A DNA stretch of 64,000 nucleotides, taken from the NCBI RefSeq assembly GCF_000812865.1, contig NZ_JSYL01000006.1, forward strand, positions 1 to 64,000, read 5' to 3'. Of the stretch, positions 15,848 through 25,357 are shown piece by piece (position 1 is the first letter of the stretch; each line of letters begins with the position of its first letter). The notes below the pieces were generated by a model, which was given only the letters and a program-made list of their open reading frames with translations, was not told the DNA's origin and made no database searches. Source of the DNA: Kaistella jeonii (lineage in GTDB: Bacteria > Bacteroidota > Bacteroidia > Flavobacteriales > Weeksellaceae). Position numbers and translations under genes: made by a program.

Positions 15848-17938
15848 TTGACTTTAGAAACTTCCATAGAATTCTTAAAAGGAATCGGTCCTGAACGAGC
15901 AAAATTCATTAAAAATGTTTTGGGATTTACGACGGTGGAAGATTTTCTCACCTTCTACCCTTTGCGTTATATTGACAAAAGTAAGATTCACAAAATTGGT
16001 GATTTAAGTGAAGAACCTGAAGTTGAAATTCAATTTAAAGGAAAAATCACCGATATTCAGGAAGTCGGTTATGGGAAAAGTCAGAAAAGAATGACCGCCA
16101 AATTCCGTGATGAAACCGGAACTTTGGAGTTGGTTTGGTTTCGGTATTCAAAATGGATGAAAGATCAACTTCCGCTCAATCAGGAAATCTTTATTTTTGG
16201 GAAAATTAATCATTTCAACGGGAATTTTTCAATGCCACATCCTGAAATTGAGATCGATGAAAAAAAAGCCCTGTCCGGAACACTTTTACCGATCTATCCC
16301 GGAAGTGAAAAACTCGCGAAAAGAGGGCTCAATAATAAATTCTTCCAAACCGTTCTCACAGAAATCACGAAAAATTTGCATTCCCTAATTCAAGAAAATC
16401 TCCCAGAGAATTTAAGAACTCAGTTGAATTTAATTGGAAGAATGCACGCTTTTTATCACATTCATTTTCCCAAAGATCTTAATCATTTCGAACATGCGAA
16501 CCGAAGACTCAAATTTGAAGAAGCATACTTTTTTCAATTAGGTTATGGTTTAAAAAAACAGCATCATAAAGCTTCTGCTGTTGGAAATCCTTTTCCAAAA
16601 ATTGGCAGTCAATTTAAAAATTTTTACGACCATGTTCTACCTTTTGAACTGACAAACGCTCAGAAAAAAGTATTAAAGGAAATTCGTACCGACATGAAAA
16701 AACCGGTTCAAATGAATCGACTTTTGCAAGGTGACGTTGGTTCGGGAAAAACAATGGTTGCCTTACTTTCCATGTTGATCGCACTTGACAATGGTTTCCA
16801 AAGCTGCATTATGGCACCGACAGAAATTTTGGCGCAACAGCATTTTGCCGGAATTTCAGAATTACTAGCTGAAACAGATGTAAAAGTTAAATTACTCACA
16901 GGTTCTACAAAAACTTCAGAAAGAAAAATTATTCACGAAGCTTTACTCAATGGTGAACTTTCTATCTTGGTCGGAACACACGCTGTTTTAGAAGATATTG
17001 TACAGTTTAAACAGCTCGGTTTGGCAATTATCGACGAACAGCATCGATTTGGTGTGGCGCAAAGAGCGAGGTTGTGGGCAAAAAATAAAATTCCGCCTCA
17101 TATTCTGGTAATGACGGCGACACCGATTCCCAGGACTTTAGCGATGAGTTTTTACAGCGATTTAGACGTTTCTGTGATTGACGAAATGCCGGTTGGAAGA
17201 AAACCAATTATTACAGCACATCGTCGCGAAAAAGACCGATTGACTGTTTTTCGCTTTGCAAAAGATGAGATCGAAAAAGGTAGACAGGTTTACTTCGTTT
17301 ATCCATTAATTGAAGAATCTGAAACTTTAGATTATAAAAATTTACTCGAAAATTACGATCATATTCTAGATTTTTTTGAAGGTAAAAATGTCACCATGCT
17401 TCATGGGAGAATGAAACCGGCAGAAAAAGAAGCTGCCATGAATTATTTTGCTTCCGGAAAATGTGAAATTATGGTCGCAACAACCGTGATAGAAGTTGGT
17501 GTAAATGTTCCAAATGCTTCCGTAATGATCATTGAGAGCGCAGAACGGTTTGGTTTATCACAGCTGCATCAACTTCGGGGCAGAGTTGGTCGCGGCGGTG
17601 AACAGAGTTACTGTATTTTGATGACTTCGGATAAATTGTCAAAAGAAAGCCGTACCCGAATAAAAACCATGACTGAAACCAATGACGGTTTCAAAATATC
17701 AGAAGTTGATATGCAACTTCGCGGTCCTGGAGATATTTTGGGAACTCAGCAAAGTGGCGTTGTCGATTTTAAAAAACTCGATTTACTTTCGGACGGTAAA
17801 ATAATTAAAGCTGCAAAAACAGCCGTAGAAATTTTACTTAAAAATGATCCAAATCTCCAAAATCCGGAAAACTTAGATTTAAGAAATTATTACACCAAGC
17901 AATATAAAAGCAAAAATAAATGGGGAAGAATTTCCTAA
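15848..17938 (+). CDS. recG: ATP-dependent DNA helicase RecG
   Basis: A 696-residue cytoplasmic protein that remodels stalled forks and Holliday junctions. The N-terminal wedge/OB domain (SIEFLKGIGPERAKFIK to about residue 200) is followed by a superfamily-2 helicase core with GDVGSGKTMVALL (motif I), MAPTEILAQQHF (Ia), IIDEQHRFG (II), MTATPIPRTLAM (III) and the C-terminal HQLRGRVGRGGEQSYC (VI). Length is normal. The start must be TTG at 15848, since an in-frame TAA sits only one codon further upstream and the family N-terminus begins at this point. The gene is alone, between a terminator and a convergent broken gene. Confidence 0.96.
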   Translation: MTLETSIEFLKGIGPERAKFIKNVLGFTTVEDFLTFYPLRYIDKSKIHKIGDLSEEPEVEIQFKGKITDIQEVGYGKSQKRMTAKFRDETGTLELVWFRYSKWMKDQLPLNQEIFIFGKINHFNGNFSMPHPEIEIDEKKALSGTLLPIYPGSEKLAKRGLNNKFFQTVLTEITKNLHSLIQENLPENLRTQLNLIGRMHAFYHIHFPKDLNHFEHANRRLKFEEAYFFQLGYGLKKQHHKASAVGNPFPKIGSQFKNFYDHVLPFELTNAQKKVLKEIRTDMKKPVQMNRLLQGDVGSGKTMVALLSMLIALDNGFQSCIMAPTEILAQQHFAGISELLAETDVKVKLLTGSTKTSERKIIHEALLNGELSILVGTHAVLEDIVQFKQLGLAIIDEQHRFGVAQRARLWAKNKIPPHILVMTATPIPRTLAMSFYSDLDVSVIDEMPVGRKPIITAHRREKDRLTVFRFAKDEIEKGRQVYFVYPLIEESETLDYKNLLENYDHILDFFEGKNVTMLHGRMKPAEKEAAMNYFASGKCEIMVATTVIEVGVNVPNASVMIIESAERFGLSQLHQLRGRVGRGGEQSYCILMTSDKLSKESRTRIKTMTETNDGFKISEVDMQLRGPGDILGTQQSGVVDFKKLDLLSDGKIIKAAKTAVEILLKNDPNLQNPENLDLRNYYTKQYKSKNKWGRIS

Positions 17939-17947
17939 AAAGCATTT

Positions 17948-18643
17948 CTATTTCATTGGCGGTGGTGGCGACGAATACTCGATGACTTCAGTTACAACCT
18001 GTCTTATTGCCAGGGATAATCCGTTGAGAAGATCTAAAATTACGGGGAAATTTAATTCAAAATTTTGTTGTGTAGAAAAACCAACGACTCCGCAGTAGCC
18101 AGAATTATCGATATAATAGTAACCGGCGTACTCAAAATCGAGACCTTTAATATTGGCGATATACCTGATGTAAATTACGTTTAAACCATTTACGGTGCGG
18201 TACTCAGATTCTTTTAACCGAAAATAATCAACTTTGTTTTATACTCCTGTAAGAATAATGTCTTTCAAATTTTTCAGGGTAGGAATTTGCACTTTTTCTG
18301 TCATCATAAATGCCCCTAAAGCATTTTCATCATGAACATCATTAAAAACATATTCAGTGAAAGGACTTTTCGTTTGTGTAGATATCCGCCATATTTTTGT
18401 ATTCAAATAAAGACCGATATCTAATTTTTTACTTTTAATCTGGAAAGTTGATGCTTTACTCTTCGCGAATAACGTGGGGTTTGTTTTGATCATTTGCAAT
18501 GCCAAAGAATCTGTCAAATTGACGTATCTCCATGTACCGTTGTCTAACAACAATACGTCTTTTCCATCCTCTGTCAAAGCTTTTGTTTGGCAGAACAAAA
18601 GGATATTTATTAATAAAAACGAAAGAGTATAAAATTTTTTCAT
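17948..18643 (-). pseudogene. Secreted protein gene interrupted by an in-frame TAA
   Basis: The minus-strand reading frame starts at ATG 18643 with signal peptide MKKFYTLSFLLINILLFCQ and TEDGKDVLLLDNGTWRYVN. It meets TAA at 18239-18241 after ILTGV, then continues open in the same frame for 96 more codons (NKVDYFRLKESEYRTVNGL, then EYAGYYYIDNSGYCGVVGF) to a TAG at 17948-17950. The downstream part has ordinary codon use and no start of its own, so a single nonsense change, for example TAT to TAA, in a protein of about 230 residues is the simplest reading. A sequencing error or a genuinely shorter protein cannot be excluded. I do not recognise the family with certainty. Confidence 0.65.
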
Positions 18644-18767
18644 AAGTCTAAAAATACAAATTTTTATGAATGGATAGGAGATTTGTATGAAAATAAATTC
18701 AAATTTATTTTTTAAATTAAAGAGCAAATAACTTAGATTCATAGCGCACATTTTTAATTATTTTGAA

Positions 18768-18775
18768 TATATTTG
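18768..18775 (+). promoter_or_regulatory. -7 promoter element of the DUF5686 gene
   Basis: TATATTTG matches TAnnTTTG and ends only 5 bases before the ATG at 18781, which would make the transcript almost leaderless. Confidence 0.5.
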
Positions 18776-18780
18776 TTTGT

Positions 18781-21219
18781 ATGAAAAAACTCCTTTTTAT
18801 TGTCTTTTCTTTTATATTTTTAAATATTTGTGCCCAGTCAAAAATAACTGTTTTTAGCGCTGGAAATCACCTGCCAATTGAAGGTGCAGCGATATCCTGT
18901 AATAATAAACTCTTAGGAAAAACCAATTCTCAAGGGATCCTTCAGTTTCGTACGAACTGCGAAAAGGTTGATGTGAAAGCAAACGGATTTTTTGCGGATG
19001 AAGCCGTTGTAGATAAAGTGATGGAAACAGTTTTATCTAAATTAGACCCAAAGACACAATCAATTCAAGGCGTGATAATCGACGATAAAAGTGATCCATT
19101 GGCTCTAGCAATTTTGCGAAAAGTAAACAATAATTATAAAAATAATTCTCCGCAGAGTTTAGATTCATATTCCTTCAAATCTTACGAGAAAATCTCGTTA
19201 GACATTGATGAAGACAGCATTAAGCATTACGATCAGTTCATCAATCACAGAATCGATTCACTGAAAACACTTCCGCAAAAAGTACAGTCGAAGGAGAAAA
19301 AGAAAGATTCCATCGAAAGTGTGAATGTTCAGAAATTAATGGCTTCGAGCAAGCTTTTTCTTTGGGAAAGAGCTTCGCAGTATTTGTTCTCTCAAAAATA
19401 TGGCGAAAAAATAAACATTCTTGACAACCGTGTTTCAGGACTGAAGCAACCGATTTATGAAATGATGTCGTTGCGCTCCAACAGAAATCAAATTCCAAGA
19501 GAAATTCGGGAGGAAAACCGAACGCTCTACCGCTACTTTTTAACCGATTCAATTGATATTGAAGGGCGAAAAAATTATGTCATCCGTTTTCGACAGGTTG
19601 ATTATAAACAGGCTGTTAAAAAGAGAAGATTCAATGGATACATCTATGTAGACAGCGAAACTTACGGTCTGAAAAAGATCGAAAGCAACAGCAAGAAAAA
19701 AAGTGAAGGCTCCATTACAAGCATCTGGAAACCGATCGATAACAAATGGTTCCTGAGTAAAGAAAATCTGAAATTCAAGATGGGTGCCAATGCTTTTAAC
19801 ACCGAAAAAGCAGATAAAAAATCAAAAGATAAAGACGAACAAAAGAAACAGAAATATGGAAACTACGTTTTTATAACTGCAGATTATTTTGATTTTAAAA
19901 CACCTATTGAAGTTAATAAAAAAGACTTCTCCGGCTACACCATCGATGTGAAAAACTCTGATGGCAGCACGCTTGATCAGTTCCGCACCGATTCTTTAAC
20001 AACACGGGAAAAAATGACGTACGAAAAAATTGACAGCGTTGGGAAAAAGTACAAATTAGATCAAAAATTAAGCGTTTTTACAGGACTTATAAAAGGTGAT
20101 CTGCGTGTAGGAATGGTCGATTTCGATGGCATCAGATTTATTCAGTACAATGACTATGAAGGGATAAGACTGGGAGCTGCGGCAAAACTTAATGAAAAAT
20201 TTAATAAATACATTTCTCCCGATGCTTACTTTGCATACGGAATTAAAGATAAAGCCTGGAAATACGGCGCCGGAGTTAGTATAAAAACGACCTTAGAAAA
20301 AGTATCATTTTTCCGGGCAGAATATTACAACGATGTTGCTGCAGCCGGACGGTTCAACGAGATTCTCTGGAATTTCAAAAAGAGGATCATGAATTCGGGC
20401 ATCGATATGTACAACAACCGTTTTTACAAAAATGAAGGTTTTAAATTATCATATCAAAACGATATAACAAACGCTCTCACTATCAATATATCTGCAAAAA
20501 AAGATAACGAAGAATCTAAATTTGATTATAATTTTATGAATCTGGGTAATAAATTTCAAAATTTTGCCACCCAAATTACCTTGAAATATGCGCCAAATTC
20601 GAAGAATATCATGACGCCTTCAGGAAAATTCACGTATGAAGAAAATTATCCCGAATTTTTTGCAAATTATGAACAGGGTTTGAAGACATTTGGCGGAGAT
20701 TTAGCTTACAGCCGATTCGATGTGATGGGACAACACAGTTTCAAAACAAAAATTGGTGTTACAGGAGTTCGCGTTTACGGAGGTTTACTAACGGGGAATG
20801 CGCCGATCTGGCATAATTTCGGGATGAACGGTTTGGGAAGTAACAAAGGTGATTTAAATTTCAACTTAACTTCTTACCTCGGTTTTGCGACCATGGAAGC
20901 TGGGAAATATTATAACGACAAATTCGTCGGATTTTATTTCACGCACCGAATTCCTTGGTATTTTAAAACTTTTGGCAAAAATGTTTCCAGCTTCGATGTG
21001 GTGCTACGCGGCGTAACAGGAGATTTAAAAAACCCACAATATCATCAGTTTGATTATAAGAAACTCGATCACTTATATCAGGAAATTGGTTTTGAAAGCA
21101 ATAATTTTTTAGGTTCCCCTTTCAACCTCGGATTTTTCTACAGAGTTGGATATTACGCAACACCTATTTTCAAAGAAAATTTTGCAATTCAACTTAAACT
21201 GAACTTTTTAGGATTTTAA
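18781..21219 (+). CDS. DUF5686 outer-membrane protein with carboxypeptidase-regulatory-like N-domain
   Basis: An 812-residue exported protein with signal peptide MKKLLFIVFSFIFLNICAQ. Residues about 22-90 are a small beta-sandwich of the CarboxypepD_reg-like type (GNHLPIEGAAISCNNKLLGK). The rest matches DUF5686: GYIYVDSETYGLKKIE, then a long C-terminal part of alternating hydrophobic strands ending in GF, typical of an outer-membrane beta-barrel. Related Bacteroidota proteins are uncharacterised surface or outer-membrane proteins without the plug domain of TonB-dependent receptors. A tiny gene begins two bases after its stop and is probably translationally coupled. Confidence 0.82.
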   Translation: MKKLLFIVFSFIFLNICAQSKITVFSAGNHLPIEGAAISCNNKLLGKTNSQGILQFRTNCEKVDVKANGFFADEAVVDKVMETVLSKLDPKTQSIQGVIIDDKSDPLALAILRKVNNNYKNNSPQSLDSYSFKSYEKISLDIDEDSIKHYDQFINHRIDSLKTLPQKVQSKEKKKDSIESVNVQKLMASSKLFLWERASQYLFSQKYGEKINILDNRVSGLKQPIYEMMSLRSNRNQIPREIREENRTLYRYFLTDSIDIEGRKNYVIRFRQVDYKQAVKKRRFNGYIYVDSETYGLKKIESNSKKKSEGSITSIWKPIDNKWFLSKENLKFKMGANAFNTEKADKKSKDKDEQKKQKYGNYVFITADYFDFKTPIEVNKKDFSGYTIDVKNSDGSTLDQFRTDSLTTREKMTYEKIDSVGKKYKLDQKLSVFTGLIKGDLRVGMVDFDGIRFIQYNDYEGIRLGAAAKLNEKFNKYISPDAYFAYGIKDKAWKYGAGVSIKTTLEKVSFFRAEYYNDVAAAGRFNEILWNFKKRIMNSGIDMYNNRFYKNEGFKLSYQNDITNALTINISAKKDNEESKFDYNFMNLGNKFQNFATQITLKYAPNSKNIMTPSGKFTYEENYPEFFANYEQGLKTFGGDLAYSRFDVMGQHSFKTKIGVTGVRVYGGLLTGNAPIWHNFGMNGLGSNKGDLNFNLTSYLGFATMEAGKYYNDKFVGFYFTHRIPWYFKTFGKNVSSFDVVLRGVTGDLKNPQYHQFDYKKLDHLYQEIGFESNNFLGSPFNLGFFYRVGYYATPIFKENFAIQLKLNFLGF

Positions 21220-21221
21220 AA

Positions 21222-21458
21222 ATGGAGATCATACAGATTAAAGCCTCCTCATTCTTTGAATTATTAAAGATGAAAGACACGTCGATGTGGGAAATTTTCG
21301 CACAAATGCTCGGTGAAAAAGAAAAAGAGATTGTTTTCCTAGACGATGAGGAAAAGATCTTATTTAATTATATTTTGCCCAATAATTTAGCTCAATTGAA
21401 TGGAGACCGGGAAAAATTTTCAAAAGAGTATTCTGATAAATTATCTGGCTTGAATTAA
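21222..21458 (+). CDS. Small acidic protein of unknown function
   Basis: A 78-residue protein (MEIIQIKASSFFELLKMKDT to KLSGLN) without signal peptide, membrane segment or cysteines. It starts two bases after the DUF5686 stop, so it depends on that transcript, and its last codons overlap the convergent folP gene by four bases. I do not recognise the family. Its steady codon use and tight placement argue that it is real. Confidence 0.6.
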   Translation: MEIIQIKASSFFELLKMKDTSMWEIFAQMLGEKEKEIVFLDDEEKILFNYILPNNLAQLNGDREKFSKEYSDKLSGLN

Positions 21459-22309
21459 CGGTTCAGAAATATATCAACCGTTTTGCTGGCTTCTGCAACA
21501 TCGTGAACACGCAAAATTTTTGCTCCTTTTTCTAAAACCTGTTGATGAAATTTCTGAGTTTCTTCTACTATTTCAGAATGTTTTTTCCCTAAAGGTTTAT
21601 AAATAAAAGATTTCCTGGAGATCCCTATTAACAATGGATGTTTTCCAAAGTCAATGAATTCTGTTTCATTCAGAAGTTGATGTTGCTGCTCCACTGTTTT
21701 TCCAAATCCAAAACCTGGATCAAGAATGATGTCTTTAACGCCTAAACTTTGTAACTCATTAATTTTTTCGGAGAAATATCGATTCATTTTTAAAAGCAGA
21801 TCCTCTTCAATTAATTTTTTGTGCATCAGATCGTAGGTCTCATTAACATGCATCAAAATGTACGGAAGTCCAGTTTTCGCAACAGTTTCAAACATTTTAG
21901 GATCAAAATTCCCACCGGAAATATCGTTGATAATATCAATTCCCTCATCAAAACCAAACTGTACGACTTCCGAATAAAAAGTATCAAGAGAAAGCGTTAC
22001 TTCAGGAAATTCCTTCTTGATCATCGGAATTAATTTTCCTAATCTGGAAATTTCTGTTTCCGGCTGTAAAAATTCAGCTTTTGGTCGTGTTGATTGTGCT
22101 CCGATATCGATAATCGTTGCACCTTCTTTTAACATTTTCGCCACTTGATCGAGCGCAGATTTTTCCTCAAAATGTTTTCCACCATCAGAAAAAGAATCAG
22201 GCGTCAAATTGAGGATTCCCATAATTATTGGAGTCGATAAATCAAGCAATTTACCTCGACAGTTCAGAGAAAAACCAGGATCTTTAATATCAGAAGTTGA
22301 AACATTCAT
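21455..22309 (-). CDS. folP: Dihydropteroate synthase
   Basis: A 284-residue cytoplasmic enzyme of folate synthesis that joins p-aminobenzoate to dihydropterin pyrophosphate. The family signatures are in order: IMGILNLTPDSFSDGGKH (first DHPS signature), TIIDIGAQSTRPKAE (second), INDISGG, LDPGFGFGKTVEQQHQLL and IGISRKSFI. Length is normal. The gene is divergent from DUF1599, with a short promoter region between them. This folP / DUF1599 / DoxX-like / tpiA order recurs in Bacteroidota. Confidence 0.95.
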   Translation of the reverse strand: MNVSTSDIKDPGFSLNCRGKLLDLSTPIIMGILNLTPDSFSDGGKHFEEKSALDQVAKMLKEGATIIDIGAQSTRPKAEFLQPETEISRLGKLIPMIKKEFPEVTLSLDTFYSEVVQFGFDEGIDIINDISGGNFDPKMFETVAKTGLPYILMHVNETYDLMHKKLIEEDLLLKMNRYFSEKINELQSLGVKDIILDPGFGFGKTVEQQHQLLNETEFIDFGKHPLLIGISRKSFIYKPLGKKHSEIVEETQKFHQQVLEKGAKILRVHDVAEASKTVDIFLNR

Positions 22310-22379
22310 AACCGCAAATTTAATGAATAGTATGGTGATAACTTCAAACTTCCTGCTTCCATCTTACCTCCAAAATTCC

Positions 22380-22387
22380 TATCTTTG
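22380..22387 (+). promoter_or_regulatory. -7 promoter element of the DUF1599 operon
   Basis: TATCTTTG fits TAnnTTTG and ends 17 bases before the ATG at 22405. It may drive the run of genes to tpiA. Confidence 0.5.
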
Positions 22388-22404
22388 AAAAGTTTAGAAA
22401 TTAT

Positions 22405-22947
22405 ATGCAGAAAACAGCGAAACAATTCGACGAAGTTATCAAAGTCTGTCGGGATTTATTCAGTAAAAAGCTCCAGGATTATGGTGCCTCTTTTCGGGTC
22501 TTGAGAACGCCTTCTTTGACCGATCAAATTCTAATTAAAGTGAAGAGTTTGAGAACTTTTCAAATCACTAATACTTCTAAAGTTGGCGAATCTGCAGAAG
22601 AAAATTTTATCGCAATTGTAAACTACTCTATTATCGGATTAATTCAGTTAGAGAAAGGTTTTGCAGATGATTTCAAACAGGATCAAAATGAAATGCTCGA
22701 ACTTTACGATAAATTCGCAAATGAAGGTAAAGAATTGATGATGAAAAAAAATCACGATTACGGCGAAGCTTGGCGCGATATGCGAATTTCTTCGATTACT
22801 GATTTGATCTACCAAAAAGTTTTGCGGACGAAACAAATCGAAGATAACTCTGGTGCAACACTCGTTTCCGAAGGAGTTGATGCCAATTATTTTGATATGC
22901 TGAATTACGCCGTTTTTTGTCTCATTAAATTTTCAGAAGAAAAATAA
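22405..22947 (+). CDS. DUF1599 (nucleotide modification associated domain 1) protein
   Basis: A 180-residue cytoplasmic protein built of two copies of the same unit. The first has LFSKKLQDYGASFRVLRTPSLTDQILIKVKSLRTFQ, the second MKKNHDYGEAWRDMRISSITDLIYQKVLRTKQI; each has the DYGxxxR...S.TD pattern of DUF1599. The family is predicted to act in nucleotide or base modification but lacks a proven reaction. It heads a same-strand set with the DoxX-like, TerB-like and tpiA genes, spaced 28-42 bases apart. Confidence 0.85.
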   Translation: MQKTAKQFDEVIKVCRDLFSKKLQDYGASFRVLRTPSLTDQILIKVKSLRTFQITNTSKVGESAEENFIAIVNYSIIGLIQLEKGFADDFKQDQNEMLELYDKFANEGKELMMKKNHDYGEAWRDMRISSITDLIYQKVLRTKQIEDNSGATLVSEGVDANYFDMLNYAVFCLIKFSEEK

Positions 22948-22975
22948 AATTTCAAACTGATATAAAATAAAAACT

Positions 22976-24064
22976 ATGTTTAAACATGTACTCCGAATCG
23001 TAATTGCCCTGATTTTCATCGCTTCCGGATTTGTGAAAGCAGTTGATGTAGTGGGCTTTTCCTTTAAAATGGAAGAATATTTTTCACCTTCCGTTTTTAA
23101 TATTCCGTTTATGGAAAAACAAGCTCTATTTCTAGCAATTATCATGGTTGTTTTAGAGCTCGTTTTAGGATTTTTATTATTGATAAAAAGCCGTCTTAAA
23201 ATGACTCTTTCACTTCTGATCGCTTTATGCGTTTTCTTCGCTTTCCTCACATTTTACTCAGCTTATTTTAATGTTGTAACCGATTGTGGTTGCTTTGGTG
23301 ATGCATTGAAATTTACACCTTGGCAAAGTTTCTGGAAGGATATTATTTTACTAATAGGCTTGATTATTCTCTGGATTCTTTACCGAAATCATTTTAATGA
23401 CATCGATGAAAGAACAGCATTCAAAAAATATTTTTCTGCATTTGCTTTTATGACCATGGTTTTTGTTATTAACTGGGGAATTACGCACGAACCTGTGATT
23501 GATTTCAGAGACTATAAGATCGGGACGGATTTGAATGCGGAGAAAGCTAAAATTGAAAAAGATCCGTCTGAATATAAAACCTTCTATTCTTTGAAAAACG
23601 CGAAGACTAATGAAGTGTTAGCAGTGAATCAGGACGATTACGTGAATGATAAAAAATATTGGGAAGAAGGATCGCCCTGGAAAATCGAGGAAGGAAAAAC
23701 AAGTTCGAAAATCGTAAAACAAGGTTACGAATCAGAGATCTCGAAATTCAAACCTGAAAGTCCGGAAGGAATGGATCTAACAGCGGAAATATTGAAAGCA
23801 CCAAAAGCAGTTCTTATCTTTTCTTATCATCCGGAAAATATAGATCCTGTTTTATTAGCTAGAACAGAAGCGAAAGTAAAAGCAATAAAAGGTGCACTTA
23901 TTTTGGGTATTTCCACCAATGCAAACACTTTTAAAGCAATAAATAATGCAATGATGGACGGAACGGCCATTAAAACTATTGCAAGAAGCAATCCGTTTGT
24001 CTTAACTTTGCAGAACGGAAAAATCATCGATAAAAGGTCTGCTAAAGATTATTTAAAATATTAA
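22976..24064 (+). CDS. BT_3928-type DoxX/MauE-like membrane protein
   Basis: A 362-residue protein. Residues 1-150 form four hydrophobic helices of the DoxX/MauE type, starting FKHVLRIVIALIFIASGFVKAVD, and include TDCGCFGDALKFTPWQSFWKDI with a CGC cysteine pair. After a fifth helix (FAFMTMVFVINWGI) comes a periplasmic domain of about 190 residues. This is the layout of the BT_3928 family, widespread in Bacteroidota and usually beside tpiA. MauE-like proteins support disulfide chemistry in the envelope; that role here is inferred from the cysteine pair only. Confidence 0.82.
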   Translation: MFKHVLRIVIALIFIASGFVKAVDVVGFSFKMEEYFSPSVFNIPFMEKQALFLAIIMVVLELVLGFLLLIKSRLKMTLSLLIALCVFFAFLTFYSAYFNVVTDCGCFGDALKFTPWQSFWKDIILLIGLIILWILYRNHFNDIDERTAFKKYFSAFAFMTMVFVINWGITHEPVIDFRDYKIGTDLNAEKAKIEKDPSEYKTFYSLKNAKTNEVLAVNQDDYVNDKKYWEEGSPWKIEEGKTSSKIVKQGYESEISKFKPESPEGMDLTAEILKAPKAVLIFSYHPENIDPVLLARTEAKVKAIKGALILGISTNANTFKAINNAMMDGTAIKTIARSNPFVLTLQNGKIIDKRSAKDYLKY

Positions 24065-24106
24065 AAAAGACCTAATTCAATTTAAAAAAGATAAAATAAA
24101 ATAGAA

Positions 24107-24457
24107 ATGCAAAAATCAAATAAATCAATCGCAGGTTACCACCTTTTAATGATACTTTCTTCTGTAGATGGAGAATTTGCGCCGGAAGAAGGATTAAAAT
24201 TACAGGAATATTTAGCAGAAGAATTTCCGTTCAAAATCAATTTAGATGATGAATTAGATGTGATCGCAACATTGCATGCAGATCAATGGAAAGATCATTT
24301 TGAATTTCACGCGAAATGTTTCTTTGATGATTCTACCGAAGAGGAAAGAAAAGATTTTATAAAATTCGCCAAATCACTCATCAAAGCTGATGATAAAGTA
24401 AGCGATCAGGAGCACGATTATTACATGATCTTAAAAAAAATATGGAATCTGAATTAA
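24107..24457 (+). CDS. TerB-like small helical protein
   Basis: A 116-residue, acidic, all-helical protein. ILSSVDGEFAPEEGLKLQEYL and SLIKADDKVSDQEHDYYMIL are the two acidic metal-binding-like helix segments of TerB-like domains. The domain is associated with membrane-linked stress complexes, but its exact role here is unknown. It lies between the DoxX-like gene and tpiA, 42 bases from each, and is probably in their operon. Confidence 0.8.
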   Translation: MQKSNKSIAGYHLLMILSSVDGEFAPEEGLKLQEYLAEEFPFKINLDDELDVIATLHADQWKDHFEFHAKCFFDDSTEEERKDFIKFAKSLIKADDKVSDQEHDYYMILKKIWNLN

Positions 24458-24498
24458 TTAAAATTCAAACGAATTAATTTTAATATTTACCTGAAATT

Positions 24499-25254
24499 AT
24501 GAGAAAAAATATCGTAGCCGGAAACTGGAAAATGAACAAAAATGTCACTGAAGCTCAAGACTTAATGTTTCAGTTATTAGAATACAAACGAAATCACACG
24601 CCAAACTGTGAAGTGTGGATCGCACCGCCATCTTTATATTTGATGATGGCGAAAGATCTGTACGAGCAAAATGAAATCGGTGTTTTCTCCCAAGATATGA
24701 GCGAACATGGAAGTGGCGCTTACACGGGCGAAACTTCGGCCGATATGCTGGAATCTATTGGTGTGAATGGTTCATTGATCGGACATTCCGAAAGAAGACT
24801 TTATCATGGTGAAACCGATTCTCACTGCAACAGAAAAATAAAATTGGCTTTAGATAAAGGTTTGACTCCAATTTACTGTAATGGTGAAACTTTGGAGCAA
24901 AGAAAATCCGGACAACATTTGGAAGTCGTAAAAAACCAAACTGAAGTAGCTTTATTTACCCTTTCTGCAGACGAAATTAAAAAAGTGGTCATCGCCTACG
25001 AACCAGTTTGGGCGATAGGTACTGGTGAAACAGCTTCTCCAGAACAGGCGCAGGAAATTCATGCACACATCAGAAATTTAATAGGAAACAAATACGGAAA
25101 AGAAGTCGCTGACGAAATTTCGATTTTATACGGTGGTTCTGTAAAACCTGACAATGCAAAAGAAATCTTCTCTCAACCTGATATCGACGGTGGTTTAATC
25201 GGAGGTGCTGCTTTGAAAATGGCGGATTTCGTCCAGATAATTGAGGGCTTTTAA
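24499..25254 (+). CDS. tpiA: Triosephosphate isomerase
   Basis: A 251-residue cytoplasmic glycolytic enzyme that interconverts glyceraldehyde-3-phosphate and dihydroxyacetone phosphate. Visible catalytic parts are AGNWKMNK with the lysine, IGHSERR with the histidine, VIAYEPVWAIGTG with the glutamate and the start of the flexible loop, and ILYGGSVKPDNA with GLIGGAALK for phosphate binding. Length is normal. It is the last gene of its operon and is followed by a bidirectional terminator shared with clpP. Confidence 0.97.
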   Translation: MRKNIVAGNWKMNKNVTEAQDLMFQLLEYKRNHTPNCEVWIAPPSLYLMMAKDLYEQNEIGVFSQDMSEHGSGAYTGETSADMLESIGVNGSLIGHSERRLYHGETDSHCNRKIKLALDKGLTPIYCNGETLEQRKSGQHLEVVKNQTEVALFTLSADEIKKVVIAYEPVWAIGTGETASPEQAQEIHAHIRNLIGNKYGKEVADEISILYGGSVKPDNAKEIFSQPDIDGGLIGGAALKMADFVQIIEGF

Positions 25255-25307
25255 TCTTATCCCCAAATCCCTATCCATAGGAAAGGAACTTTTAAAATGA
25301 TTTAACA

Positions 25308-25341
25308 AAAAAATGCGCCTTATTTCTAAGGCGCATTTTAT
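25308..25341. terminator. Bidirectional terminator between tpiA and clpP
   Basis: Stem AAATGCGCCTTA / TAAGGCGCATTT with a short loop and A/T tracts on both sides, between convergent genes. Confidence 0.85.
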
Positions 25342-25357
25342 CTACTATTTCGAAAAA

